From positions 31,939 through 95,938 of the forward strand of contig FWCC01000249.1 in assembly GCA_900169235.1 (NCBI GenBank): a stretch of 64,000 nt of DNA, in the 5' to 3' direction. A program made the position numbers and the translations under genes. Source of the stretch: Zarea fungicola (lineage: Eukaryota; Ascomycota; Sordariomycetes; Hypocreales; Cordycipitaceae). The notes under the pieces were generated by a model that was not told the DNA's origin, ran no database searches, and was given only the letters and a program-made list of their open reading frames with translations. Positions 1 to 11,677 of the stretch are shown in pieces (the stretch's first letter is position 1; each line of letters starts with the position of its first letter).

Positions 1-1357
1 TGAGGGATATTGGATCGTGAGTAGATGTGGGAGTTGATTAGGATGAATTGGCAGGAACGAGAGGGTTGGTTCCTCGAGGGAGTGGGTGCGTGCGTGTGCG
101 TGTGTGCAAAGGGCAGCGGCCTGTCAGTTGGCCTCTGCAAGCAAACGAGGACAGGCAGAGGTGCGTTAGCAAATGACGACCAGCTACCAAGGTCCGAATC
201 GACGGGTGGCGAGATGAGGGAGGAATCGACAGGTGCGATGAGGATGGGGTTGTGGTTGATGAGGAGAGGTCAGAGTGGAGGTTTGTTGGAAGCGAGGAGG
301 GTTTTCTCCCAAACGTGCAGCTGGGAAGGACGTGAAGGTTTTCGACGCTTAGCGGCTGGCCTTGGCTGGCAGGCGCAAAGAAGGTCAAACAGGCCCCTGG
401 AGACTCGAGGCCTACAGTGGTCACAGGCACCACAGGCCACCATCAGAGAGGCTTGGCGCCCAATGGAGTCTCTTCAGCGCCTCCATCGCCTGACTTGGAC
501 TGACATGCCCAACACAGTACTAAACTACCTAGTATTTAATATTGTAGGCTCGACCACAGGGCTGATGCAAGTAGTGGTACCTCCTTGCCAGCCAAGTAAA
601 GGTCTGTTTCCAAAGTACATGTACTTCTACCATTTCTGCTCTACACACCACCAGCGGAGACTTGGGTACCTATCCTCAGCCTGCTCGTCATTGAACAGCG
701 ATTGAATAAGCCGACACAAAGCTGCTATCAAAGGAATGAAAACAACAAACAATGCAGCAGCGGGGTTATTCAAATGTTACAAACGCACGGTTGAATTCAC
801 AATACGCACAGAATACACACGGCTTTGCACGGGCACACGACCAGCCAACACATGTACTTGGTAGATTGTACTTGTGTTCCTGCTAGGGGCTTCCACCATA
901 CACCAAAAACTGCCCGAGGGCAGCCTGAGATACCACGCAGCTCTGTACTGCAACCAGCCCCTGCTTGGCTGAAAGCACCGCCAGGCCTGGCTTTGGTACT
1001 TGAGCCCCTTGTCCCCTGCAGCAACAAGATCCTTTTTAGCGCGAGATGCTCCGCTTTTTCAAGCTCCTTTTTGCCATCAGTCTCCGCCTTTTCTTCGACC
1101 GTATTGGGTAGCTCAGTCACACGCAAGAGTCACGTGATTGATAATCGATAACGAGCATGCCGAATGAGTCGTCGTTTGTCGACAACGTCAGTCTGGACTA
1201 AAGTGGGCAGATGGATGGATGGTCGACATATCCAGCCCGTTGCTATCCATCATCAAATCACTGCAGCGGCGCTTAATGAACAATCCAGGCTGCCAATAGG
1301 CGGCACCGTCGCAAGACCTAACATTTAATAGCAATTTATCGCAAGATTGCCACCATC
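1..1357. other. Intergenic, no supported gene
   Basis: Overlapping open frames occur on both strands between 25 and 705, but they are low-complexity (TG- and AG-rich) and resemble no family I know. The AG-rich plus strand, which reads CT-rich on the minus strand, could be the promoter or leader of a minus-strand gene lying left of the window. The last 200 bases are the promoter and leader of the gene starting at 1358. Confidence 0.6.
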
Positions 1358-2608
1358 ATGTTTTCTACAAAGCCTACCAACTCGCTCCGCAAGCTCTTCT
1401 CTGGATATCATGAGCCTGCCGGCTTGTCGGCGCAACAATCACAGAAGCTGCTCGACGGGCTCAAGTCGTCTTTTCGTCTCCGTCTAGAGGAGGAATACGG
1501 GCAGACGGCCCTCACAAAACATGCCAAAAACACATCAAAAGCCGGCTCCCATGGCGGCGGAGCTGCTGTACGGCACTCTGCCGCGAACAGACATCTTCGC
1601 TCCATCCTCGCCAACCCTCTATTCTCTTATAACAAGCACAACAACAGCAGCGCCGCTGCCACTTCCTCCACAATACCCTCGCCCATGTCCATACCGAAGC
1701 GAGATCCAATGGACGATTTTGATCACGCCGTCGCCAAGGGACTCATGTCGCTCAACGCTGCGACGGGATGCATGATGACCAAGCAGAAGCAAATAGACTC
1801 CCGGGAGCTCGACACGGGGCCTGCCGCATCATCGGCCACAGCTCTTCGCGTAGTTCGCTGGCTGCGCTCTATGGGTGCCGAGAACGACTCGGCGTTCCTG
1901 GACCACAAGCCGTTTATCCGTTCTTTGGCGCCGTTCCTTGTCGCGGAGGGCATGGAGGAAGTGGCCTGGCAGTGGATCCGTAAAACCATGCTGCGACGGC
2001 CCAGCAACGACGACGACAGCGGCCACGATGACCTTTCCGACACGGTGCGTCTGCGCAGAGCATCCTTCCTGCTGGCACAGCTCGTACACATCAAGAGCCA
2101 GCCGCAACATGGCAACCTGAACGGTGCCATCTCGACTATACTGAAAGCCGAGCAGGTCCTCGCACATGATCCTCTGCTGTCCAAGCTCCTGGTCCTGCCG
2201 TGGCGGTCCGTCTCGTGGCTGTCGACCGTGGAGTCCTACAGCAATATTGCACCGTCGGAGAAGCTCTTTGACGCGCATCTCGACACAGCGAGCCGCCTGC
2301 AGCAGCCGCTTCCCGTCGAGATGGCACACCTCCACCTCTACCACCCGACGCACCCGGACCACGCCCCTGCCATGCGCTTCTTTGGCGACAGGGAGAGGCT
2401 GCGCAAATTGGTGCGTGGCATCACCAAGGAGCAGTTTGACAATGCCAAGCTTAAGAGCCTCAACGTCGTGCCGTGGGTGGCGTACCTTGGCTACGATACT
2501 GTCAATCACTTGAACATGTCGGGACTCAGTCATGAGGCGCAGACGGTGACGGCCATTCTTCAAGGTGAGCTGGCGGGACTATTTACACCACAGGCACAAC
2601 CTGGCTAA
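1358..2608 (+). CDS. Conserved-looking hypothetical protein, 416 aa
   Basis: This is one uninterrupted exon with a good start context (CACCATC before the ATG). I do not recognise the family. The N-terminus (MFSTKPTNSLRKLFSGYHE) is basic, hydroxylated and free of acidic residues for about 18 residues, which would fit a mitochondrial presequence, but this is inference. Residues 40-110 are low-complexity Ser/Ala/Asn. From about 115 onward the protein looks globular and helical, with Leu/Ala-rich stretches around residues 165-210 and 230-290. No transmembrane segment or catalytic motif is evident. Codon use is GC-ending like neighbouring genes, and the opposite-strand frames are shadows. Coding status is fairly secure; function is unknown. 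Confidence 0.8.
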   Translation: MFSTKPTNSLRKLFSGYHEPAGLSAQQSQKLLDGLKSSFRLRLEEEYGQTALTKHAKNTSKAGSHGGGAAVRHSAANRHLRSILANPLFSYNKHNNSSAAATSSTIPSPMSIPKRDPMDDFDHAVAKGLMSLNAATGCMMTKQKQIDSRELDTGPAASSATALRVVRWLRSMGAENDSAFLDHKPFIRSLAPFLVAEGMEEVAWQWIRKTMLRRPSNDDDSGHDDLSDTVRLRRASFLLAQLVHIKSQPQHGNLNGAISTILKAEQVLAHDPLLSKLLVLPWRSVSWLSTVESYSNIAPSEKLFDAHLDTASRLQQPLPVEMAHLHLYHPTHPDHAPAMRFFGDRERLRKLVRGITKEQFDNAKLKSLNVVPWVAYLGYDTVNHLNMSGLSHEAQTVTAILQGELAGLFTPQAQPG

Positions 2609-3128
2609 GCTGGCTGTTGTTGCTTTTCCTGCCGTTCTTTGTATTTTTCATTCCATTTCATGATACCCCCTCGCCTGTATTTTTTGCCCATGGCCCACGG
2701 TAGATGATGGGCATTTATTCATTGTACAATTGGAGCAAATATTCAATATCATCCGTCACTATATATAAAGGGTAGTTCACTACCAAGACTCATATTCCAT
2801 CTTCATAATTATGCGTACAAAGCCACACGCAAGCTCTTTAACAGTAGCCTTGAAACAGAAACCTGGTTATTATCCGCGCCAGAATGCAGCAAGACTCGGC
2901 CTTTCGTCTCGTTGAGCCAAATGGCGGAAAACGTTCACATGGATCGGTTCTAAATATTAATTAAGCAGCTTAAGCAAGGAGCAGTAGGAAATGGTTGATT
3001 GTGTCTATCTAGCAGTGATTTCTGACGACCTTTGTAGCGTGTTTCCTATCATGGATACAGCGCCAGAAATGGCGCTGCATGTATCAACACTCCGCGCATT
3101 TCAACCGAATATGCCGATCGGCCGCAGC
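2609..3128. other. Intergenic between convergent genes
   Basis: This holds the 3' flanks of the 416-aa gene (plus) and the secreted-protein gene (minus). The sequence is AT-rich with a TATATATAAAG-like tract near 2760. I see no gene. Confidence 0.6.
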
Positions 3129-3989
3129 TCACAGAAATTCACTCCGAGCTCCAAAACAGCCATAATCGAAAATAGTATTCCACGGAACAATGTTGAATCT
3201 GATCATGTAGTTCAAATTGATATTCGCGCATTTCTCACCCCTTTTGGATGGAGGCTGATCCTCCTTCTCCAGTGATAGCACCGTGTTATTGGCATTGTGG
3301 AAAGCGTCAAAGAGATAGTCGGCTAGCCTCACAGTCGGTGTAAAATCAGCCAAGATTGAGAAGTCGGCGTAGTCGGACAAGGTCCCCTGGGCAGCCCTTT
3401 TGTTGTTGTTCTGGGGATACTTCCAGACGACTGCCTGCGAGACGCCCCAGCCCTTTGCCAATGCCTTTGCTGCCTTCAATGCCACCTCGACGTCCTGAAC
3501 ATTTCTCGGCAGCATGTTCTTCGCCACAACGGTAAACTCGTTGCCCCTGACATCAGAGTAAAAGGACCACGAGTCCGAGGCCCAGACACCCGTGGCTGTG
3601 CCCATGACGCTCCTCGCCGTGCGCGCAACGGTAGACGCAATGTCCTGGGTGGTGGTCAGGGCATCTGGGAGACCGGGGGCAAAAAAGGGCAGGACAGTAA
3701 CAAGAGTGACGACGTAGCGGCGTTTTCTGTAAAAGTAGGCAACGTAGCTGTTTTGGCCATCAATCGGCCCAATGCCACGTCGAGCAGCAGGTCCAGCCAC
3801 GGTGTTCGATGGACGAAATCCAAGCACATCTTCCCATGCGGCGGCGTACCCAACATCATCAAGCAAAGTTGTACCGACGCTGTCAGTTGGTGATTGCTCA
3901 CCAGCCACCGCAGCTCGGGGGTCCGATGTTGGGGTCGCCCTGGAACAGGCTAGCATTGCTGTAAAAGCAAGAAAAATAAAGCCGCGCAT
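3129..3989 (-). CDS. Predicted secreted protein, 286 aa, unknown family
   Basis: I chose the ATG at 3989 rather than the upstream in-frame one because it gives a typical signal peptide (MRGFIFLAFTAMLACSRA, cleavage near residue 18-20) and the upstream part is AT-rich leader. The mature protein has only two cysteines, both near the C-terminus (KCANI and YGCFG), so one disulfide is possible. It contains basic pairs that could be Kex2-like sites (KRR near residue 87, KRGEK near 260) and an NNT glycosylation sequon near 243. A hydrophobic stretch, VVTLVTVLPFFAPGL, lies near residue 90. There is no domain I can name; a secreted effector or wall protein is possible. It is divergently oriented to the small secreted protein gene at 4924. 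Confidence 0.7.
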   Translation of the reverse strand: MRGFIFLAFTAMLACSRATPTSDPRAAVAGEQSPTDSVGTTLLDDVGYAAAWEDVLGFRPSNTVAGPAARRGIGPIDGQNSYVAYFYRKRRYVVTLVTVLPFFAPGLPDALTTTQDIASTVARTARSVMGTATGVWASDSWSFYSDVRGNEFTVVAKNMLPRNVQDVEVALKAAKALAKGWGVSQAVVWKYPQNNNKRAAQGTLSDYADFSILADFTPTVRLADYLFDAFHNANNTVLSLEKEDQPPSKRGEKCANINLNYMIRFNIVPWNTIFDYGCFGARSEFL

Positions 3990-4923
3990 GGTGAGATGCA
4001 AGTTCTTCTTCTGAAACTGATTATAATTTGAATTAGATGAGTCTGGAGTATAGGTGACGATGCTGTTGAACCTGAGATTTCCTAAAATTGTTGTGATGCT
4101 TGCATGATTTATATACACAAGGTACGATACACAAACCCTGAGTGTGCTGCCTTGCCAAGCAAAAAACATTGTTTCTGATAGGCTATTCATCTTCTTCTCC
4201 GCGGCATAGGCGACGTAGATTAGCCTACTGTGGCCATTCTTTGACTGTTGAAGGTGCAATCACCCGAGGACTTGTATTCGGTGGCATTGGTGTCTTCACG
4301 CCATATCAACCTCGAAGAACTTGGGACTTTGGCCGACTATCTGTCAGCAAGGACACAGGCTTTGGCCTTACATACACTGAAATTCTATCAGTATGCTAAA
4401 ACCACTCGGCCTTACACAGTAATTAGTAAGAGTGGGCAAGCGATAGGATGTAACAACCACGCGTGGCAAGGACCCATCAGTTTCTTATGTGAGAGCCTAA
4501 CTACTCCGTAATGTTGGCCGAATTCGGTTAAAGTTGAAATTAGAGTTCTTGGCTAAGTTCGTGGGGCGTTTTTTATATTGATATTGCCGCAAAAAGGCAC
4601 CAGTTTTGTGACCGCCAGCGCCAAGTAGCAACTGCCACCCTACATACTTTTTGCTCTTGCAAAGACATGTTCTCCTGGTAGCTTGCTCAGCATTCTCCGA
4701 GAAAGTTTGGCCAAGTGTACATTATCCATCGTTCGGGAATCCACGTGCTTCTTTTATCGGGTATCCATGCATCGCTTACACCCGTCAACTACCGTAGTTA
4801 CAACTATTGGCTTCTCTACGGAGGGCGCCTTCTATATATACTTGGCCATCATGACCATTCTGATTTGAAGCTTGTATCAATTAGACCAACTTTTCTTCCA
4901 ATCCTGTTACGACATACCTAACC
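3990..4923. promoter_or_regulatory. Divergent intergenic region between two secreted-protein genes
   Basis: About 930 bases separate the starts of the minus-strand 286-aa gene and the plus-strand small secreted protein gene, so both promoters lie here. A copy of the dispersed 9-mer TACTCCGTA sits at 4502-4510. A TATATATA-like stretch at 4832-4842 lies about 85 bases upstream of the 4924 start. Open frames here are short and AT-rich, and I do not accept them as genes. Confidence 0.5.
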
Positions 4924-5348
4924 ATGCATCTCGACGCCGGCTTGGTGACTTTGGCTCTGGTCGGGGGTTCGCTGGCTGGACCCACGATTATCCTTGGACA
5001 GGTCGAAGATAAGAGCAGAAAACCACTACTTAATAGTGAGTTGAGTGAATGAATGAATTTATTTGGAGCCCTGTGAGGGCTGACGAATCAAAGTTGCTTG
5101 GATCTCTGGTACCAATCCATGCACGACCCATAAGTACGAACCTATGTGCAGCTGGCGAAAACCCTTGTGGAATTTGGTTCACGCCTGATAATGGTCTACA
5201 ACACTATAAGGAACAGAACTGTGGAAAGGGTCCGATTCAGCTTATTGGAGGTGCTGGACATTTCTATGCAGAGTGTAGAAGGGAGAGTTGGTCCTGCAAA
5301 ATGGGTGATCTTGTCATCGCCGAAACTTGGGCCTGTACTCCTTGGTGA
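4924..5348 (+). CDS. Small secreted cysteine-containing protein (two-exon model, 102 aa)
   Basis: Exon 1 (4924-5035) encodes MHLDAGLVTLALVGGSLAGP, a clear signal peptide, and runs into a stop unless spliced. A GTGAGT donor at 5036 and a GCAG acceptor ending at 5151 keep frame (116-nt intron with a CTGAC branch-like site near 5080). Exon 2 (5152-5348) adds 64 residues with five cysteines (NPCG, QNCGK, AECRR, WSCKM, WACTPW). A sixth, in-frame Cys codon lies just upstream of the acceptor, which leaves open an alternative splice that I could not phase. The family is not recognised; size and composition fit a small secreted cysteine-rich protein. It lies divergent to another secreted-protein gene. 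Confidence 0.5.
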
Positions 5349-6890
5349 AAGGTATGATATGCACCGTCATTTTACATAGTCTGAAGCTTTCTATTGAGTA
5401 TGAAGACTCTTTGGCATGCTTGCTGCTATTATTGTGCTTTTTTCCAATCAAACTCCGTGCTATAAACTGAACAATTATTAGCACTGGGACCATCACTACG
5501 TATTTGAGCAACAGGTGTTCTAGGGAAGAATTGCACTAGCTATTGTATGTATGAGATGAATTTTATATACCAGAGTAATGACATGGCTGCCTGCATGGAA
5601 AGACTTGAACTTGGGAGTACCCGTCCCTTCATATTACAATATTCTCGCATTAAACGAGCGTATTCAAGCTGGATTTATCCCATTTTCCGGCAAATTGTGA
5701 TACAATAGAAATGCCAAAAGAACTTATGCAAACTTTCTTAACTAGGGTAGTTTCTCGGCATTGAAATGCTTAGGGTTGGTCGACGCTGGCCTATTCTAAA
5801 GAGTATCGCATAATTTTCCATCCAGGGGGGACAACTGGCTGCCCATGACAAAGACAGACTTGGAGTCCGCGAAAACAGGCCATAGCATACTTTATTACCC
5901 TGTAACCAACACCAGAAACCATGGAGCGGCTAATTGAGTAAGCGGGTAAGCGGGTAAACGGGCAACCAACCTCGTAAAACGAATGCCAAGAAGTAGTTGC
6001 TTACACCCAAGGTGGCCAATGTTGGATGTTTAAAGTTGGAGGAAATAAAGTAGGGTTGGCTGCTCATAACGGAGAGATGTCCACCTCGCCCAGAGTGCGC
6101 GAGTCAGCCGGCGTACACCGACATTGGCTGGAAGCGAGTACACAACGGTATACTCATTTTGGCGCCCATTCTCAATTGTAATTAGACAGCCTGGGATCTT
6201 CGTGCGGTGTTTCTATTCATAAGCTGGTCTGGAGCCTCTTTTACAAGGTTTAGCAATAAGTAGCTTCTATACCATGCATCACTAATAATGCTCTAGTTGG
6301 CCTTTGGTCTGGCAAGGGAGTGAGCTGGTCAACGAGGTCAACGGAGGTTAACGCTGTACTTGCCAACTTCGACTACAAAAGCTACGTTGTGAACCGGAAC
6401 CGATCTTCATAACGTTAGAAGGTGGTGATGCTTTGAGTTTGACAAGTTGGCAAACTGTGTGTGTGGCAAACTGGTGCATATACCGGTTACAGTACAGAGT
6501 AATGACTCAAACTATGGCAAGGCCGTAATGATCGCCTGGTCGGATGCATGCCAGCCATGTTCTGGATGATCTGCTCCTTGTTTCGTCTAATTTTTTCGAC
6601 GACTCTCGATAACCTGCGCATGTGTCTACTGACCATTGTGAGCAGCAGGATGCTTATACCTTACAAAGGAAAGATATTTCAAAAAAATAAAAAAAAAAAA
6701 AAAAAATAAACATACTTCATAAAATGTCATTAAATCTAGAGCGACAGTACATGCCAAATTTATCACAACAGCCATTTGCTGCATACAAAAAGGACTGCAT
6801 CCAAATACCACCCCAGACCATACTAAAGGGCCGAAATGCTTAATCTCCTTTTCTTCTTATTAATTCTTAACCCCAAAATAGTTGGGCCAT
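5349..6890. other. Gene-poor AT-rich intergenic region
   Basis: No frame over 70 codons looks coding. A short direct repeat (GTAAGCGG, GTAAGCGG, GTAAACGG) sits at about 5939-5962, and an interrupted poly-A run at 6681-6706. The right end is the 3' flank of the Ofd1-like gene. Confidence 0.6.
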
Positions 6891-9067
6891 TTAATCCGAC
6901 TCTTCATCTCCCGAGTCTGAGAAGCCGTTAAACGTCTCATCAAGATCCGACTCGCCCAGCGCAACCTCGCCGCTCGACGGACCTGCCTCGCCCTCTCCAT
7001 TCTCGTCGTCGTCGTCGTCATCGTCTTCCTGGTCATCGATGCCAAACAGACCCCAAATGTCCCAGCGATCGCCCTGCGCCTTTTTGCTCACGTACTTTGT
7101 AAACTTGAGGGTGCCGCTGTCGCGCATCACCAGGGTGAGCTTGTTCCAGGCGGCGTTTTGGTGGAAGAGGATGTTGTCCTCGTCGTTGCTGGCCTTGTAC
7201 ACGGCGGCGTCGGCATCGGCGCCGTCGTCGTCGTCGTCGTCGGCCATGTAGACTTCTTGACCGCCGACGTCCTCGACGTCATCAGCCGTCTCGCCGTTGC
7301 TTTCCTTTTCCGTGGCGGCGGCTGCTGCCTTTGCCTTGCCCTTGCCCTTGCCGTTTGTGGTTTCCGGTTTGGCCGTGGCCTTGCCTTTACCCTTGCCTTT
7401 GGGTTCTTCCTCTACTTCTTCCGCTTCGTCATCCTCCTCCCCCTCCTCGTCTTCATCTGGCTCCTGATCATCAGCATCCTCGCCCCAGCCCGCACTCGGC
7501 GTGATGCAGAGATTCAGCTCCACCCGCGCCGCACCCTCATGGTTCGTCGCCAGCGTGTAGTCCTGCCCGCGCCGGAAGCGCCGCGCAATGACATCGTGGC
7601 TCTGCACGCGCCCGTGGGCGGCCACCTCGAGCCAGTTGCGAAACGCGCGGCTGGGCAGCAAATGATCAATCAGCTCCGTAATGGGCGACTCGTCCTGCGA
7701 CGTGCGCAACTCGTCCGGCAGGCTGGGCTGCTGGTACAGATAGCGATGCTTGTGCGGCGGCCGGGCCACCTTCCACGGCGTCGTCTTTTCAATGACGCTG
7801 CTCTCCTCTGGCAGGCCCTTCTTCTCCTGGGCTTCAATGTACGCTTGCAGACGCGCGGCAAATTTCTTGGAGAGAAAGCCAGGGAGCGTAATGATGGAGC
7901 GCTCGAGAAAGTACTCGCAGACTTGCTCGAGGGTGTCCGGGGTGAGGTAGGTAGGCGACATGTACTTGAGCAGAAACTCGAGATCGGCCTTGTCAAACTC
8001 GCCGGCGCTAGGGGCTGCAGCCGCAGCTGCAGTCGCCGCTTGAGCCTGCGCGATGGAGACGACGCGGGACGGGGGCGCGTCGTACTGGGCCGGGTTGCCC
8101 TGGAGCTGCATCAGGCTGCTGTTCTTGGCGTTCTTCTCCTCCTCGCCCTGGACGAAGCCGTCCTCGCCGGGCTGGGGGATGTGGAACCAGCCGCTGATGG
8201 CCATGCGGACGCGGCCGCCGTCCTGCTCGAGCTGGGCCGCCGTCTCGGCGTGGTAGACCTCTTCGACGTCGTGGAAGCTCTCACCAGGCTGGACGGCGAA
8301 GAAGCTGAGTTGGTTCCAGGCCGGGGGAATACTCTTGACAACGTCGGGCAGCGGCGTCTTGGCGACCTCGCCGTCCTTGCCCTGCTGCTCCTGCACGGGG
8401 AAGAGGCGCAGGGCACCACCCCATTCCGGCTTCCATGGCGTATCCGGGTCAGTCAGGTAAAGGATGTAGCTGACGCGGCGGCTCCCAATGACGTCGTCGT
8501 GGCAGAGGAGATAGCAGCCGGGGGTGTAGACGTTGATGGCCATGTCCGTTTTGCGGCCGCTCAGAGGCCCGCAGCCGGTAATGTCGGAGACGTAGTTGCG
8601 AAACGTCTCGGAGTAGATGGCGTCGCGGAGGGCCAGGAGGGAGGGCAGCTTGGCGAGAGAGGCATCGTCGAGACCGTCGAGGTTGGCCAGATCGCCGGAC
8701 TGGTGAATCTTGTAAATGTCCGTCTCCTTGGGTGTAAAGTGCACATTGGCCTGGACCTCGTCGCGGACGGAGCGCAGGAGCTTGTCGTTGACGAGCTCGT
8801 GGATGACGGCATGCTTGTAGGGGGACGACTCTGCGTATTCGGTCGTGTAGGCGTTGAGGACCTTTTTGTCAAAGAGACCAGCGCGGAATCGCTTCTGGGC
8901 GTCTTCAGCGGTCAATGCTAAAGAAATGAGAGGAATGTAGTGTTAGCAGCTGTCTCTCTGAGATTTGGTGCTGCAAGTTTTTCGTTGGTAACGCGGCACA
9001 TACAGGTTTTTGTTCGCTTCGCTGCGGAAGCGTTTCCATTGGCCGAGCCACTCGCCTTTCTCTTCAT
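6891..9067 (-). CDS. TPA1/ofd1-like: Ofd1/Tpa1-type prolyl hydroxylase (2OG-Fe(II) dioxygenase), 696 aa
   Basis: The exons are 9004-9067 and 6891-8917; the 86-nt intron has a GTATGT donor and a CTTTAG acceptor. Splicing joins a basic, NLS-like N-terminus (MKRKASGS...AAKRTK) to the catalytic domain. In the family this enzyme hydroxylates a proline of ribosomal protein uS12 (Rps23), affects translation termination, and in fission yeast regulates Sre1 turnover. Iron ligands are visible as H161-x-D163 (LLCHDDV) and His237 (ESFHDV), and the 2-oxoglutarate Arg is within RVRMAI near 257-259. The second, C-terminal double-stranded beta-helix domain (about 330-690) is present. It carries a long Glu/Asp- and Gly-Lys-rich insertion around residues 505-600 and a very acidic tail. 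The 587-codon open frame on the opposite strand is a shadow. Confidence 0.92.
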
Positions 9068-9920
9068 TGTGCAATTGATTTTTAAATGTCAATTAGCATC
9101 AAGTAATTTTCTGCAAAAGATAGATCGTTGGAGAAAAAAATGTCAGGACATGGGGCTGCTGGAAGTGACGACTTTTTTAATCTTTTTAATGGGTCTACCA
9201 CCAGCCAGTCTTACAGTGGGTTGTGTTAGTGGGCAGCACCCTGTACTTGCTTCGTTTACAGTGGTGGTGCAACCCTCAGCAGTGATACAGGAGTCGTGCA
9301 GCTTGCATTGCAGCTTTGGTGTATTACCAATAGGCGGCTATTTGAAAGCTGTCATTGCGCTGTTTTTATTTTATTATTTTATTTTGGCCCCTTTCTTTTG
9401 GATTGCAGTGTGACCTGGCCGCGATTGGCCGCCTCCTAGCACATAGCCGCCTACTAACATGATGCGTTGGCAGATGGCATGCACGAGATATGCAGGAGAA
9501 CAACGACATGTCATCTTGATTCAGCTTTTGATTCAGCCCCCAATTGGCCTTGACAAGACATGACTATACCGATTCAATCACCCCAGAGCAAGTTTTCCCT
9601 GTGGCCAGCGTACACTACAAGTGGCGGAGCAGTTTCCCCGCGTTTACCCTCCCGGGTAGCGACACCTCCGCACTCTCACCTCCGCTTTTGGCAATGTGAC
9701 AAAAGTAACTTATACGGAGCTCGTGACTTGACAGCTTCGGTTCTTTTGCTCGTCAGAATCAACTTGGAACTATCCAATATCCGATTCTTCATCAGATATC
9801 GGTCCAATCAATCTTCAATTCATACTCTGTGTCACTCGTAAAACTGCGCCTGCTTCTCACTCTGTACCCCGCCATCCCCTCGATCCCCTCACAGCGCCGG
9901 GCATTATCGTCATCATCATC
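9068..9920. promoter_or_regulatory. Shared divergent promoter region
   Basis: These 853 bases separate the starts of the Ofd1-like gene (minus) and the aminotransferase-fold gene (plus). It contains ATTGGC/CCAAT-type boxes, for example near 9037, 9422 and 9543, and a pyrimidine-rich stretch just before the right-hand gene. No gene is seen. Confidence 0.5.
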
Positions 9921-11283
9921 ATGGCCGACTACTACCCCGAAGCTCGCAAGCGTTTCCCCGCACTCAACGGCAACAACAACATCGGCAGCGGCGGCGGCAG
10001 TAATAGTGGAAGCAGCAACACCGGCACCAACCAAATCTTCTTTGACAATGCCGGCGGCAGCCAGACGCTCGACACCGTCATCGAGTCCATTCGCGAGTAC
10101 CTCGCCCACCAAAACGTCCAGCTCGGCGGCTCCTACACCATCGCCCGGCGCGCCACGGCCAGCTACCACCGTGCCTTTGAGGACGCCGCCGACTTTATCC
10201 ACGCCAACGTCGACGAGGTCGTCTTTGGCTCCTCCACGACGCAGCTCCTCCGCGCCCTGTCCTGGACGCTGACGTCCTTTCAGCCGGGCGACGAGGTCAT
10301 CGTGTCCGCCATTGACCACGAGGCCAACATTGCGCCCTGGCTCGACCTGGCCGCCCGGCAGGGTCTCGTAATCAAGTGGTGGCGGCCCTGCTCTCCCAGC
10401 AGCAGCAGCAGCAAGTCGACGTCGTCGCCGCGGTCGCCGCGTGAAGATCCGGAGCTGCTACCCGACGACCTCGCCGAGCTCCTCACGGACCGCACCCGGC
10501 TCGTCTGCTGCACCCACGCGAGCAACATCCTCGGCACCGTCACCAACATCCGCGACATTGTCCGCCTCGCCCACGCCCGCGGCGCGCTCATCTGCGTCGA
10601 CGGCGTCTCCTACGCGCCCCATCGCCTCGTCAACGTCCGCGAGCTCGGCGTCGACTTTTACGTCTTTTCGTGGTACAAGCTCTACGGCCCCCACGTCGCC
10701 ACCCTGTACGCCAGCTGGCCCGCGCAGCTGCACATGAAGTCCATGGCGCACTTCTTCAACCCGCAGGCCAGCCTCGCCGACAAGATGGGGCTCGCGGGAG
10801 GGAGCTACGAGCTCTGCCAGGCCGTGTCGGCCGTCGTGTCGTACCTCGGCGACCGCGAGTACGGGTCGTGGAGCGCCATGGAGGGCCACGAGGAGAGCCT
10901 CACCGAGGCCCTGCTCGCCTACCTGCGCGAGGTCCCCGGCATCACCATCTACGGCAAGAGGGTCGTCGGCGACCGCCTGCCCATTGTGAGCTTCACCGTC
11001 GAGGGATGGAGCTCCAAGGAGCTGGTCGAGGCCATTGAGGAGTGCTCCAACTACGGCCTGCGGTGGGGCTCGTTTTACTCCAACAGGCTGGTCCGTGAGA
11101 CGCTGCGATTGAGGCAGGACGGCGTCGTCCGTGTAAGCCTTGCGCATTACAATACAAGTACGTTAAAAAAAAACATACCCTGTCCATGATAATACTAACT
11201 CTGTTGCAGTGGAAGAGGTTCTTGGATTAATCAAGGTCCTCAAGAGGGTATTGCCCTTGTCGAGTGATGCCATGACCCAGTAG
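9921..11283 (+). CDS. Class V aminotransferase-fold enzyme (cysteine desulfurase-like), 436 aa
   Basis: The exons are 9921-11157 and 11210-11283, separated by a 52-nt intron (GTACGT...TTGCAG) that joins HYNT to MEEVLGLI, the usual C-terminal helix. This is a PLP enzyme of the NifS/CsdA-like branch. FFDNAGGSQ at 40-48 is the substrate and cofactor entry motif. IDHEAN (His133) stacks on PLP, VDGVSYAPH (Asp227) binds the pyridine nitrogen, and FSWYKLYGPH provides the Schiff-base Lys253. Family members act on cysteine or selenocysteine sulfur or related amino acids; the true substrate is unknown. There is no mitochondrial presequence; the N-terminus has a Gly/Ser/Asn-rich linker at 20-37, and a Ser-rich insertion lies at 158-172. 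It is not the mitochondrial Nfs1, which is longer and has a conserved C-terminal Cys loop. Confidence 0.88.
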
Positions 11284-11677
11284 TGGTTGCATTGACAGTT
11301 GAATTATCCATCAAGTATCCATCCCGCAGTGGGGATGTGCAAGTGTAAAACATTAATACATGTCGTCTGCCCTTTATCTTTGCAGCCCTTGGTATATTAA
11401 ATGGTGTAGCATTACTTTGGACTATAAAACCTTTATCTGGCCAAAAAACATTTCATTATTAAAACGGCCACGGCAGCTAGATGCATACCGCAGTCGACCC
11501 AAATGACTCGTACATCCCAAGTAGCATTACAACAACCGCATGATATCCGTAAACTGCCTGTGCAGTTTCATTCCACAATTCCATCTTTATACAGTATTCG
11601 CATTCGCTTAGAAACGTATGGTTGAAATTAAGCATCATGTACAATAAAGTAGCGAGGCGTTTTTCTGTTTTTCCCGT
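11284..11677. other. 3' flanks of convergent genes
   Basis: AT-rich sequence between two convergent stops, with no gene seen. Confidence 0.6.

Noticed and set aside
25..705. 226-codon frame at the left edge and the 131-codon frame opposite it
   Set aside because: Low-complexity sequence open on both strands; the amino-acid pattern is not protein-like.
7158..8921. 587-codon open frame on the plus strand opposite the Ofd1-like gene
   Set aside because: It is the antisense shadow of a GC-rich coding region, with repetitive Val/Leu/Arg composition and no family resemblance.
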